Positions 1 to 10,402 of a stretch of DNA of 64,000 nucleotides are shown piece by piece (the stretch's first letter is position 1; each line of letters opens with the position of its first letter). The notes beneath the pieces are model-generated. The model worked only from the letters and a program-made list of their open reading frames with translations, searched no databases and was not told the origin of the DNA. Origin of the DNA: Brevundimonas sp. SORGH_AS_0993 (GTDB lineage Bacteria; Pseudomonadota; Alphaproteobacteria; Caulobacterales; Caulobacteraceae); NCBI RefSeq assembly GCF_030818545.1, contig NZ_JAUTAH010000001.1, positions 563,001-627,000 on the forward strand, written 5' to 3'. A program made the position numbers and the translations under genes.

Positions 1-2
1 AT

Positions 3-677
3 CTGATCTGGGGGGCGCCCACCAGCGTCCTTGTCGGCGACTTCCTGTTCGCCCGGGCCTTCGAACTGATGGTTGAGACCGATTCAATGCGCGCTCTGGG
101 CATTCTGGCCCAGGCCTCGCGTGTCATATCTGAGGGCGAGGTGCTGCAGCTGACGCGCGCCCACGACCTGAACCTGGATCAGGCGACCTATCTTCAGATC
201 ATCTCGGCCAAGACCGCCGAACTGTTCGCCGCCGCCGCCGAAGCCGGTGCGGTCGGGGCGAGGGCGTCGGTCGAGGCGGTCAGGGCTTTGCGCGACTATG
301 GCATGGCGTTGGGCATCGCCTTCCAGCTGGCGGACGACGCCCTGGACTATGGGGCGACCGCTGCGGCCCTTGGCAAGAACGCCGGGGACGACTTCAACGA
401 GGGCAAGGCCACCCTGCCGCTGCTGCTGGCGGTCGCCCGCACCAAGGGGCGCGAGGACGCCTTCTGGGAGCGAACCGTGACCAAGGGCGAACGCACGCAC
501 GAGGACTTCGCGCGCGCCCGCGAACTGGTGGTCGGCTCCGGCGCCATCGGGGCGACCCTGGATTTGGCGGGCGATTACGCCGACCAGGCCAAAGCGGCCC
601 TATCGGTTCTGCCGGTCTCGGACTGGCGCGCCGCGCTTGAGGATATGGCCGACTTCGCGGTGTCACGCGCCGCCTGA
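3..677 (+). CDS. Polyprenyl (octaprenyl-type) diphosphate synthase, C-terminal part; 5' end outside window
   Basis: The reading frame is open from the first in-frame codon at position 3, so the gene begins upstream of the window. The visible product starts in the conserved helix GAPTSVLVGDFLFARAF of long-chain trans-prenyltransferases and contains the second aspartate-rich motif, DDALD, within GIAFQLADDALDYG, followed by the usual basic GKNAGDDFNEGKATLP segment. The first DDxxD motif must lie upstream and is not seen. The family condenses isopentenyl diphosphate units onto an allylic primer in the cytoplasm, making the ubiquinone side chain (IspB-like). An ATG inside the gene at 69 is not a credible start because homology continues upstream of it. 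The stop overlaps the next gene's ATG by one base (TGATG), suggesting translational coupling. Chain length cannot be told from this part. Confidence 0.85.
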   Translation: MIWGAPTSVLVGDFLFARAFELMVETDSMRALGILAQASRVISEGEVLQLTRAHDLNLDQATYLQIISAKTAELFAAAAEAGAVGARASVEAVRALRDYGMALGIAFQLADDALDYGATAAALGKNAGDDFNEGKATLPLLLAVARTKGREDAFWERTVTKGERTHEDFARARELVVGSGAIGATLDLAGDYADQAKAALSVLPVSDWRAALEDMADFAVSRAA

Positions 678-1309
678 TGGTCGGTTCGGACGCCCTGGAC
701 GCGCAGGTCCGCGCCGCCGACCTGGACCGCTGGCTGTCCAGCCGGCTGGTGTCGGACGCCCGGCCTCGCGCCGATCTGATCGCATTGTACGCCTTCGAAG
801 CCGAACTGATGGCCATTCCCACGCGCGTCACCCAGCCCCTGTTGGCCGAGATGCGCTACACTTGGTGGGCGGAACAGATGGACGGCGTCTTCGCCGGCAT
901 GGCGCGCAAGGGCCATCCGGTGCTGGAGGCCCTGGCCGACATCGTCATTCGCCATGGCCTGAACCGTGCGCCGTTCGAGGGGCTGATTGAAGCTCATATC
1001 GGCCGCATCCATGGGGAACCGCACGATCTGGACGCCTTCTACGTCGGCCCGATGCAGGCGGCGGTCCAGGTGCTGGCCGGGCCGGGTCATGCCGACAAGG
1101 TCGTGAAGGCCGGACGTGTGCGCGGCTTGGCGCAGGTGGGTAAGACAGAGGAGGCGAGGGCTCTGCGAAAGGCGGCCAATGCGGCGCTGAAAGACCTGCC
1201 GGCTGTCGCCTTCCCGGCCGTCGCCTCGGCCGCTCTAAGCCGCCAAGACCAGCCTGAGCCGGTCAAGCGGCTGCGCCTGCTGGCGGCGACGCTGCGCGGG
1301 CGCATTTAG
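677..1309 (+). CDS. Squalene/phytoene synthase family-like protein
   Basis: A 210-residue protein coupled to the preceding prenyl synthase by a one-base overlap. It resembles the short alphaproteobacterial squalene/phytoene-synthase-fold proteins (related to the complex I assembly factor NDUFAF6). Recognisable features are the N-terminal region with FEAELMAIP, the [12 protein letters not shown] segment, and a helical stretch carrying [14 protein letters not shown] where true synthases carry aspartate-rich motifs. The classical DxxxD pair is not convincing, so catalytic prenyl-condensing activity is doubtful. Adjacency to a polyprenyl synthase fits an isoprenoid or respiratory-assembly role, but that is inference. 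It ends in a 4-base convergent overlap with trmFO. Confidence 0.6.
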   Translation: MVGSDALDAQVRAADLDRWLSSRLVSDARPRADLIALYAFEAELMAIPTRVTQPLLAEMRYTWWAEQMDGVFAGMARKGHPVLEALADIVIRHGLNRAPFEGLIEAHIGRIHGEPHDLDAFYVGPMQAAVQVLAGPGHADKVVKAGRVRGLAQVGKTEEARALRKAANAALKDLPAVAFPAVASAALSRQDQPEPVKRLRLLAATLRGRI

Positions 1310-2721
1310 TTCCGTCCTGCGTCTCGCCACGCCTTCAGGCTCTCCATCGCCCGAATGCTCTGCAGCCGTTTCTTGGCCCGGCCACGATCCTTCGGCGGAA
1401 TGCGCTTGCCGTCCTCATCCACCTTCGGCGCCTCGAGCGGCGGCAACAGGCCGTAGTTGATGTTCATCGGCTGGAACTTGGCGCCTTCCAGGTGCCCGCC
1501 GGTGATGTGTTCGACCAGGGCGCCCATCGCCGTCTCGGGCGGGGGCGCCGACAGGTAGCCACCCCGCCCTGCCTTGGAAAGGGCCTGGGCGGCGGCCAGG
1601 CGGCCAGTCAACAGACCCATGGCGGCGCTTTCGACATAGCCTTCCACCCCAGTCACCTGACCGGCGAAGCGCAGGCGCGGCATGGCCTTGAGTCGAAGTT
1701 GCTTGTCGAGAAGCTGCGGGCTGTTCAGATAGGTGTTGCGGTGCAGGCCGCCGAGACGCGCGAACTGGGCGTTCTGAAGACCGGGGATCATGCGGAATGT
1801 CTCGGCCTGCGCCCCGTGCTTCAGCTTGGTCTGGAAGCCGACCATGTTGAACAGGGTGCCCAGCGCATTGTCCTGGCGCAGTTGAACGATGGCGTGAGGC
1901 TTGACTGCGGGATTGCGCGGATTGGTCAGGCCGACCGGCTTCATGGGGCCGTGGCGCAGAGTCTCGCGGCCGCGCTCGGCCATCACCTCGATAGGCAGGC
2001 AGCCGTCGAAATAGGGCACATGCTCCCAGTCCTTGAACTCGGCCTTGGGGCCGTCCAGCAGGGCGTCGATGAACACCTCGTACTGGTCCTTGTCCATCGG
2101 GCAGTTGACGTAGGCGGCGGCGTCGCCGCCGGGGCCTTCCTTGTCATAGCGCGACTGCCGCCAGGCGATGTCGAAGTCGATCGAGTCGGCGTGGACGATG
2201 GGCGCGATGGCGTCGAAAAAGCTCAGGGACTCCTCGCCCGTCGCCTTAAGTATGGCGTCGGCCAGGGCGGGGGAGGTCAGGGGGCCGGTGGCGACGATGA
2301 CATTGTCCCAGTCCTCCGGTGGCAGGCCGGCGATCTCTTCGCGGACGACGGTGATCAGCGGATGCGCGTCCAGCCGCGCCGTCACCGCTTGAGAGAAGCC
2401 GTCGCGATCCACGGCCAGAGCGCCGCCGGCCGGCACCTGATGGGCGTCGCCGCAGGTCATGATGATCGAGTCCAGCGCCCGCATCTCGGCGTGAAGCAAG
2501 CCGACCGCATTATATTCCCAATCGTCCGACCGGAAGGAATTGGAGCAGACCAGTTCGGCCAAACCCTCCGTCTGGTGGGCGTCGGTCTTGACGCCGGGAA
2601 CGCCCCGCATCTCATGCAGGATGACGGGCACGCCCGCCTGGGCGATCTGCCAGGCGGCCTCCGAGCCGGCGAGGCCGCCGCCGATGACGTGAACGGGAGA
2701 GGGGGAGGAGGAAGCGGTCAT
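1306..2721 (-). CDS. trmFO: tRNA (uracil-54-C5)-methyltransferase, folate/FAD-dependent
   Basis: A 471-residue protein with the N-terminal FAD-binding motif [15 protein letters not shown] at residues 11-25 and the signature [15 protein letters not shown], whose cysteine is conserved in TrmFO. The family methylates U54 of tRNA using methylenetetrahydrofolate and FADH2 in the cytoplasm. The middle section has the family block [21 protein letters not shown] (shown here only in part as GLTNPRN), and the C-terminal part carries [15 protein letters not shown]. Length matches the family. The ATG at 2721 starts just before the FAD motif and is the natural start. It converges on the upstream plus-strand gene with overlapping stops. 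The identification is firm. Confidence 0.95.
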   Translation of the reverse strand: MTASSSPSPVHVIGGGLAGSEAAWQIAQAGVPVILHEMRGVPGVKTDAHQTEGLAELVCSNSFRSDDWEYNAVGLLHAEMRALDSIIMTCGDAHQVPAGGALAVDRDGFSQAVTARLDAHPLITVVREEIAGLPPEDWDNVIVATGPLTSPALADAILKATGEESLSFFDAIAPIVHADSIDFDIAWRQSRYDKEGPGGDAAAYVNCPMDKDQYEVFIDALLDGPKAEFKDWEHVPYFDGCLPIEVMAERGRETLRHGPMKPVGLTNPRNPAVKPHAIVQLRQDNALGTLFNMVGFQTKLKHGAQAETFRMIPGLQNAQFARLGGLHRNTYLNSPQLLDKQLRLKAMPRLRFAGQVTGVEGYVESAAMGLLTGRLAAAQALSKAGRGGYLSAPPPETAMGALVEHITGGHLEGAKFQPMNINYGLLPPLEAPKVDEDGKRIPPKDRGRAKKRLQSIRAMESLKAWRDAGRN

Positions 2722-2783
2722 CGCGGCCTTCTAGCGGGCGTCTGGCGCGGTGTCATGATCCGCTGCTATATCCCTCCCGGTCT

Positions 2784-3581
2784 TTGGGGGCGAACGGTTT
2801 GGCGGGGCGGGAAAAAGGGTTGCGGCTGGACGACGCCCTGCGGGCGACCGTCGCCAATCTGCCGCGGATCTGGCGCGAAGGCTGGGGCGCGATCTTGCTG
2901 GGGTTCGGGGTCTGGAGCGCGCGCCCCTTCGTGGGTCATGAGCTTTGGGGCTGGGGCTGGGCCGCCGCCGCCATAGCCGCAACCCTGCTCCTGACCGGCG
3001 CCTTGGCGCGCCTTGCGATCAGCGCCGACACAGCCGAGGCGAAACGACAGGGCCTGGGACCGAAGGGATTGCAACTGACCAGGGTGGAAGCGCGCCTGTT
3101 GGGCGCGGGCCTGCTGTGCGGGGTCTTTCTGGCCATGATCCTGTCGGTCGCCTCCCTGTTGCTGCTGGCGGTGTTCGGTGGCGCGGGGTTGGACACAGAG
3201 GCTATTCGTCTTGGTGAATGGGGGCGGGTCGGTCCGATCTGGAAGCTATCGCTGCTGACCCTGCTGACGGGGTTCTGCCTCTTCGCCGTCATCGCCTTGA
3301 CCGCGCGTCTGTCGCTGTTCGCGCCCGCGACCGTCGCGCGCGCTCATATGGTCTCGCTGAACAGCATGGCGCTGACGCGCGGCGTCTTCTGGACTTTCCT
3401 TGCGGGCTCGATCGTGACGGCTGGGCCGAAGATCGGGCTGCTGATCCTTTCAGGCGCGGGCCTGCTGCAAGGGGGCTTGGGGTGGATCGTCTGGGCGGGG
3501 GTGCTGAACGCGGTTCAGGCCCCGCTGACGATGGCCTATCTCGGCGTCGTCTATCGGCGTATCGAACTCCGGCCGCTGTAA
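2784..3581 (+). CDS. Multi-pass membrane protein of unknown function
   Basis: About 265 residues with roughly five hydrophobic segments (for example LLGFGVWSARPF, IAATLLLTGALA, GLLCGVFLAMILSVASLLLL and LLTLLTGFCLFAVIA). The frame opens with TTG at 2784; a second TTG at 2802 would give a product beginning AGREKGLRLDDALRATVANLP, and no upstream ATG exists, so the start is uncertain. It is the first of three consecutive small membrane proteins with similar layout (amphipathic N-terminal segment, then paired helices), all on the plus strand with gaps of about 10-30 bases, and probably forms an operon with them and the CPBP protease. No catalytic motif was recognised. Confidence 0.7.
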   Translation: MGANGLAGREKGLRLDDALRATVANLPRIWREGWGAILLGFGVWSARPFVGHELWGWGWAAAAIAATLLLTGALARLAISADTAEAKRQGLGPKGLQLTRVEARLLGAGLLCGVFLAMILSVASLLLLAVFGGAGLDTEAIRLGEWGRVGPIWKLSLLTLLTGFCLFAVIALTARLSLFAPATVARAHMVSLNSMALTRGVFWTFLAGSIVTAGPKIGLLILSGAGLLQGGLGWIVWAGVLNAVQAPLTMAYLGVVYRRIELRPL

Positions 3582-3591
3582 GGATTTGCGT

Positions 3592-4506
3592 ATGGTTGAG
3601 ACCTTTTCGATCATCGATGCGCTGCGCGCGCCCTTGCGCGTGATCCGGCGGCATCCGCTGACCGTCTTCGTCTGGGGCCTGCTGATCGTCGGTTTCGTCA
3701 TGGCTATGATGCTGATGGTCTTCGGCGCTCTGGCCGATATTCCTTTGTCCCCCAACGCCGAACCGCCGCCCCAGCTCATGGGACAATTCATTGCGATGCA
3801 GGGCGTGTCCATGCTGCTGAACCTCGAGCAGCTGGTGCTGGGCGTGATGGTCTGGGCCGCGACCATGCGGGCGACCTTCCGGATTGGCCGCCCCGAACGC
3901 TACTTTTTTCTGCGCGCGGGCATGGACGAGGTCCGGCTGGCCGTCGTGGGGCTGGCCCTGTTCGCCGGCGCCTATGCCGCCGTTATAGCGTTCGTCATCG
4001 TCGCCGCCGTCCTTTCCGCCCTGATCTGGCAGTTCAGTCAAACGGCGGCTCTGATGGTCGGCGGGGTTCTGTTCCTGGCCATGATCGCCGGTGTCGCCCT
4101 GGCCATGGCGCGCGTCTCGATGATCGCGCCGGCCACCCTGCTGCTGCGGCGGTTCGCCTTCCGCGAGGGTTGGGCGCTGGGCAAGAGGCGGGTGTGGCGG
4201 CTGTTCGGCCTGCTTGTCTCCACCTGGCTGATCTACATGCTGGTCTATTTCGTCCTGGCCTTTGGGGTGATCGTAACCCTGTTCTTCAGCGGCGCCTTCG
4301 CCGGCCTGGCGGACGCCCAGGATGCCACGACATTTGGCGAGCTGTTTCCGTCGCCGACGGTTCTGGGGGGTGTTGCGGCCTTTATTCTTCTGCCGGGGTC
4401 TTTTGTGTACGGCGCCGTCATCACCCTGCTCAACGCGCCTTTCGCCGCCGCCTGCCGCGAACTGCTGGACGGTGCGCCGCAGGACGCGGACCGAACGATC
4501 GTCTAG
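3592..4506 (+). CDS. Multi-pass membrane protein of unknown function
   Basis: About 304 residues, beginning MVETFSIIDALRAPLRVIRRHPLTVFVWGLLIVG. The ATG at 3592 is preceded by AGGA at 3581-3584, which favours it over an in-frame TTG two codons upstream. There are about six hydrophobic segments, several rich in Ala/Val/Leu, and a short cytoplasmic stretch ERYFFLRAGMDEVRL between helices. The same pattern (N-terminal soluble helix, RRHPL or RQNPL turn, then helix) is seen in the next gene (4537-5349), suggesting the two are diverged paralogues. No enzyme motif is visible. Probable operon with its neighbours. Confidence 0.75.
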   Translation: MVETFSIIDALRAPLRVIRRHPLTVFVWGLLIVGFVMAMMLMVFGALADIPLSPNAEPPPQLMGQFIAMQGVSMLLNLEQLVLGVMVWAATMRATFRIGRPERYFFLRAGMDEVRLAVVGLALFAGAYAAVIAFVIVAAVLSALIWQFSQTAALMVGGVLFLAMIAGVALAMARVSMIAPATLLLRRFAFREGWALGKRRVWRLFGLLVSTWLIYMLVYFVLAFGVIVTLFFSGAFAGLADAQDATTFGELFPSPTVLGGVAAFILLPGSFVYGAVITLLNAPFAAACRELLDGAPQDADRTIV

Positions 4507-4536
4507 GATGCGTTCGAATCTGATCCGGGGTCCGTC

Positions 4537-5349
4537 ATGAGTTTTTCCGCCACCGAAGCCGCGTTCGAGGGATTTCGCGTTACGCGGCAGAATCCGTTGT
4601 CAGTCCTGGTCTGGGCGGGGCTTTGGCTGGTCGGTCTGATCGTTGCGGTCATGATTCTGGGGCCGATGACCATGCCCTACGCCTCTGAGATCGAAGCGGC
4701 TCAAGGCGACATCGCCGCCTTGTCTCCCGGCGCCGTGACGGCCCTGTCGCTGGGCATGCTGGCCGTGCTGCCGATCCTTCTGGGGCTTCAGGCGATTTTG
4801 GCGCCCGCCGTCTATCGCGCGGTCTATGCGCCGCAGACGAAGCGGATCGGCTATTTGCAGTTCGGCTTGGTCGAGCTAAGAACGCTGGGCGTCGTCGCCG
4901 TTCTGGCGGTCCTTTCGATCATCCTGAACCTGGTCGGCGAGGCGGCCGTGGGCTTTTCCAAGCAAATCGGCGGCATCGCCGCCGCCTTGGCGGTTAATTT
5001 GGCGGTGTTTGTCTTCACTACCTGGATTTCGGTTCGGTTGGTGCTGACCGCCCCGCTGGTGCTGCGCCGCAAGGGGCTGCCGTTTGGTGACAGCTGGCGC
5101 ATGACGGCCAAGGTCTTCTGGCCCGTCCTGGGGGTCTTCTTTCTCAGCCTGGCCATGACCCTGCTGGTTCTGCTGTTGCTGGTTCTGATCGGATGGCCGC
5201 TCTACGCCGCACTGACGATGGGTGGCGCCATGGCTGCGATTCCGGGTCTGTTGCTGCTGCTTCTGATGGGGCTTGGCATAGCGCTGGTCTCGGTGCTGCT
5301 GTGGGCGCCTTTCGCCTCGGTCGTTCAGCAATTGGACACGCAAGGCTAA
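4537..5349 (+). CDS. Multi-pass membrane protein, paralogue-like to the preceding gene
   Basis: 270 residues, starting MSFSATEAAFEGFRVTRQNPLSVLVWAG, with about six hydrophobic helices. The N-terminal layout 'soluble helix, R-x-N/H-P-L, hydrophobic helix' matches the preceding gene, as does the repeated phrase VLTAPLVLRRKGLPFGDSWRMT versus ATLLLRRFAFREGWAL there. This is consistent with an ancient tandem duplication. A clear ATG follows the previous stop by 30 bases. No known family was recognised with confidence. Confidence 0.75.
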   Translation: MSFSATEAAFEGFRVTRQNPLSVLVWAGLWLVGLIVAVMILGPMTMPYASEIEAAQGDIAALSPGAVTALSLGMLAVLPILLGLQAILAPAVYRAVYAPQTKRIGYLQFGLVELRTLGVVAVLAVLSIILNLVGEAAVGFSKQIGGIAAALAVNLAVFVFTTWISVRLVLTAPLVLRRKGLPFGDSWRMTAKVFWPVLGVFFLSLAMTLLVLLLLVLIGWPLYAALTMGGAMAAIPGLLLLLLMGLGIALVSVLLWAPFASVVQQLDTQG

Positions 5350-5367
5350 GCACGGAAGAGCGACAAC

Positions 5368-6320
5368 ATGGCCGGGATCGAACTCTACGCGCCAAGAGCG
5401 CCACGACATCGGCGGACCTGGACAGCCGCCGCCCTGATTCTGGCGGTCGTATTCATTGTCTTGGGCCAGGCTATGACGGCCGTGCCGGGTTTGATGTTGG
5501 GCTTCATCGCCATGAGCGGCCAATCAGTCGGATGGACCGGCACGGCTTTCAGCCTGTTCAGCTTCGCCGCCACCGCCCTGATCGTCGTCGGCTGGGTCTC
5601 GCTGTTCGAACGGCGCAATCTTCTGACCATCGGTTTCAACGGCAAGGGGCTGATCCGCTTCGTGCGGGGGTACGGCGTCGGCCTGGCGTTTCTGCTGGTG
5701 GTGGTCGGCGGAATCGCCGCCTTGGGCGGATATCGGATCGAGGCGGGCGGAGTCTTTTCGACGCCGGCGCCTCTGGCCGCCCTGTGGCCGATTCTGGTCC
5801 TCCTGCTGGGATTCGTCATTCAGGGATCGACGGAGGAAATCCTGACTCGAGGCTGGTTGATGCAGGTCATCGCCTCGCGCCACGGCTTGGCCTGGGGGAT
5901 CGGGCTCAGTTCGGTCCTGTTCGGCCTGCTCCACGCCGCCAACATCAGGCCGTCGCCGGAACTGGCGGTCGGCGTCGCCAACGTCGTCCTCTTCGGGGTG
6001 ATGATCGGCCTGTACGCCGCGCGCGAGGGCTCGTTGTGGGGCGTGTGCGGTTGGCATGCCGCGTGGAACTGGTTGTTGGGCCTGGGTTTCGGTCTGGAGG
6101 TGTCGGGCCAGGCGATCGAAACCAAGCCCCTGATCGTCGATCTGGCCACGCGATCCGAAGTTCCCTGGTGGACGACCGGCGCCGCTTTCGGCCCAGAGGG
6201 CAGCATCGTCACGACGGCCGTGCTGTTGACCGCCTCGGTCGTTCTGGCCCTGCGCTGGCGCAGCAAGGACTACGGCGTGACGGAGCCCGCTGCGTCGTCG
6301 CTTTCGAAAACGACGCCGAT

Positions 6321-6324
<4 letters not shown>
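5368..6324 (+). CDS. CPBP-family intramembrane glutamic protease (CAAX/Abi type)
   Basis: A 318-residue polytopic membrane protein. The CPBP active-site motifs are present: Glu-Glu-x-x-x-Arg at residues 156-161 ([10 protein letters not shown]), Phe-x-x-x-His at 185-189 (FGLLH), and a third motif His-x-x-x-Asn at 230-234 (WHAAWNW). These residues form the intramembrane active site in the Abi/CAAX type II family. The gene follows three membrane-protein genes by 18 bases and probably shares their transcript. Its stop overlaps the stop of uvrA on the other strand, leaving no room for a terminator. The substrate is unknown; the family includes prenyl-protein proteases and bacteriocin-immunity proteins. 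Confidence 0.88.
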
Positions 6325-9266
<2,942 letters not shown>

Positions 9267-9357
9267 GCTGTCCGGGCAACGCGGGATGGGGCGGGGAGGG
9301 GCCGGACGGCTCCGGCGAGACATCGCTATATGGGGATGAATCGCGCAATTAAATCAA

Positions 9358-9372
9358 GAACAATAAGGGAAC
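9358..9372 (-). promoter_or_regulatory. LexA (SOS) box upstream of uvrA
   Basis: Read on the minus strand the site is GTTCCCTTATTGTTC, an exact match to the alphaproteobacterial LexA consensus GTTC-N7-GTTC. It lies 92 bases upstream of the uvrA ATG and just beyond the 3' end of the truncated hemoglobin gene on the same strand. The match and location are seen directly; LexA binding is inferred from the family consensus and from uvrA being a common SOS gene. Confidence 0.85.
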
Positions 9373-9396
9373 ATTGCGCAAGGGCGCCAGTTCGCT

Positions 9397-9891
9397 TTAG
9401 TCGGCCGTCCACGCTGGAGCAGGCCGCAAAAACCGCTCGCCTTGATGCAGCATCACGCCGTTCGAGTTGGCTACGCCCAGTTCCAGGCTGGCTGCGATGC
9501 GGTGCGCGCTGGCGATGAAATGGTCCGCCGCCGGCGTCGGACACAGATCACGGGCGGTCGCCTCGAAGAGTTCGAGCCAACGGTCGAAATGGCGGGCGTC
9601 GATAGGCAGGGGCAGGTGTTTGGGCATCGGCCGCCCTTGATAGACCCCGCTCGACAAGGCGACAGACGACCAGAACCGCTTCATCTGGGCCAGGTGGGGC
9701 GTCCAGTCGTGGACGTGCTGGGCGAAGATCGGTCCGATCAGGTCATCGTCGCGGACCCTGGCGTAGAAGCCTTCCACCAGGGCGTCGATCATGGCCCCGT
9801 CTATGCCGGTCTCGCGCCGGATTCGCTCCATCGCAGCCTGTCGCCGCGCCGCCGCGTCGGTCGAGGCGTCTATTCGAAATGGGCTTTCCAT
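9397..9891 (-). CDS. Group III truncated hemoglobin
   Basis: About 164 residues with the group III (P-type) truncated-hemoglobin pattern: an N-terminal helix then IDALVEGFYARVRDDDLIGPIF, the MKRFWSSVALSSGVYQGRPMPKHLPLPI segment (parts given), and the proximal-histidine region ARHFDRWLELFEATARDL. These small heme proteins bind O2 or NO in the cytoplasm; the exact role here is unknown. The first ATG at 9891 gives a 20-residue polar leader; a second ATG at 9831 (MERIRRETG) is also possible and closer to usual lengths. It lies upstream of uvrA on the same strand, but the LexA box between them suggests separate transcription. Confidence 0.88.
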   Translation of the reverse strand: MESPFRIDASTDAAARRQAAMERIRRETGIDGAMIDALVEGFYARVRDDDLIGPIFAQHVHDWTPHLAQMKRFWSSVALSSGVYQGRPMPKHLPLPIDARHFDRWLELFEATARDLCPTPAADHFIASAHRIAASLELGVANSNGVMLHQGERFLRPAPAWTAD

Positions 9892-9937
9892 CCTCGCTTT
9901 CTAGCGGCCCTGGCGCTGAAAGCCATTGGGCGGATCG

Positions 9938-9957
9938 CCCCCCCCCCCCCCCCCCCC
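9938..9957. repeat. Homopolymer run of 20 cytosines
   Basis: An uninterrupted run of 20 C residues lies in the intergenic space between the truncated hemoglobin start and the ABC-F remnant. Nothing comparable exists elsewhere in the window. It could be a slippage-prone tract, a polymerase artefact or a contig join. It is about 45 bases upstream of the hemoglobin start codon, so length variation could in principle alter that promoter region. Confidence 0.95.
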
Positions 9958-10065
9958 GGTCACGCGGCCGTGTTCAGCGGCTGGGTCGGTTCGGGGTTGC
10001 GTTGGTCCGGGTTAAGACCCATCATCCAGTCTAGGACCACGCTTCATGCAGGAGGCTAGACGATC

Positions 10066-10200
10066 ATGATCAGCGCGCTGGGAACCGGTTTCGCCCTTTC
10101 CGCCATGCTGCTCGCGATCCTCCATGCCAACCAACCCAAGGCCAAACGGGTTCGTATCCGCGTTCGTGACGCTGACCGGCGTCATCGCCCGGACACCTGA
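10066..10200 (+). CDS. Possible small membrane-anchored peptide (44 aa)
   Basis: A 44-codon frame opens with ATG at 10066, preceded by a good GGAGG ribosome-binding sequence at 10051-10055. The first 20 residues (MISALGTGFALSAMLLAIL) are hydrophobic and the remainder is basic (KAKRVRIRVRDADRRHR). It overlaps the N-terminal remnant of an ABC-F gene in another frame. It may be a genuine short gene, or a decayed relic whose RBS survives. No family was recognised. Confidence 0.3.
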   Translation: MISALGTGFALSAMLLAILHANQPKAKRVRIRVRDADRRHRPDT

Positions 10201-10397
10201 CGGCTCTACGCTCTTCGACAATCTGAATCTGACCTTCGGCGCCGATAAAAATGGCGTCGTGGGGCGCAAAGGTGCGAGCAAAACAAGCCTGTTGCGACTG
10301 ATCGGCGCTGAAGACCTATGACGGCGCGCTGATCGTTGTCAGTCACGACAGCGAATTCCTGTCCAGTATCGGGGTCGCGCGCCGGCTTGAGCTTTAG
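10124..10397 (+). pseudogene. Internally deleted ABC-F ATPase remnant
   Basis: Two ends of an ABC-F type ATPase are joined with the middle missing. The N-terminal part (about 10160-10318) reads VTLTGVIARTPDGSTLFDNLNLTFG, followed by a damaged Walker A, GRKGASKTSLLRLI, where GRNGAGKSTLLRLI is expected. A stop follows at 10319-10321. In a different frame, from 10317 to the TAG at 10395-10397, the sequence reads YDGALIVVSHDSEFLSSIGV then ARRLEL, the normal C-terminal end of an ABC-F cassette with its SHD switch histidine. Nearly 400 codons or more are absent and the frame is shifted, so no functional protein can be made. Confidence 0.85.
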
Positions 10398-10402
10398 GCG
10401 CT

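Noticed and set aside
1492..2976. Long open frame on the plus strand opposite trmFO
   Set aside because: It is antisense to a well-supported gene and shows no family feature.
9267..9323. Upstream extension of uvrA to ATG 9323
   Set aside because: The 19 extra residues are Arg/Pro-rich and not part of the family N-terminus; they lie close to the expected transcription start behind the LexA box.
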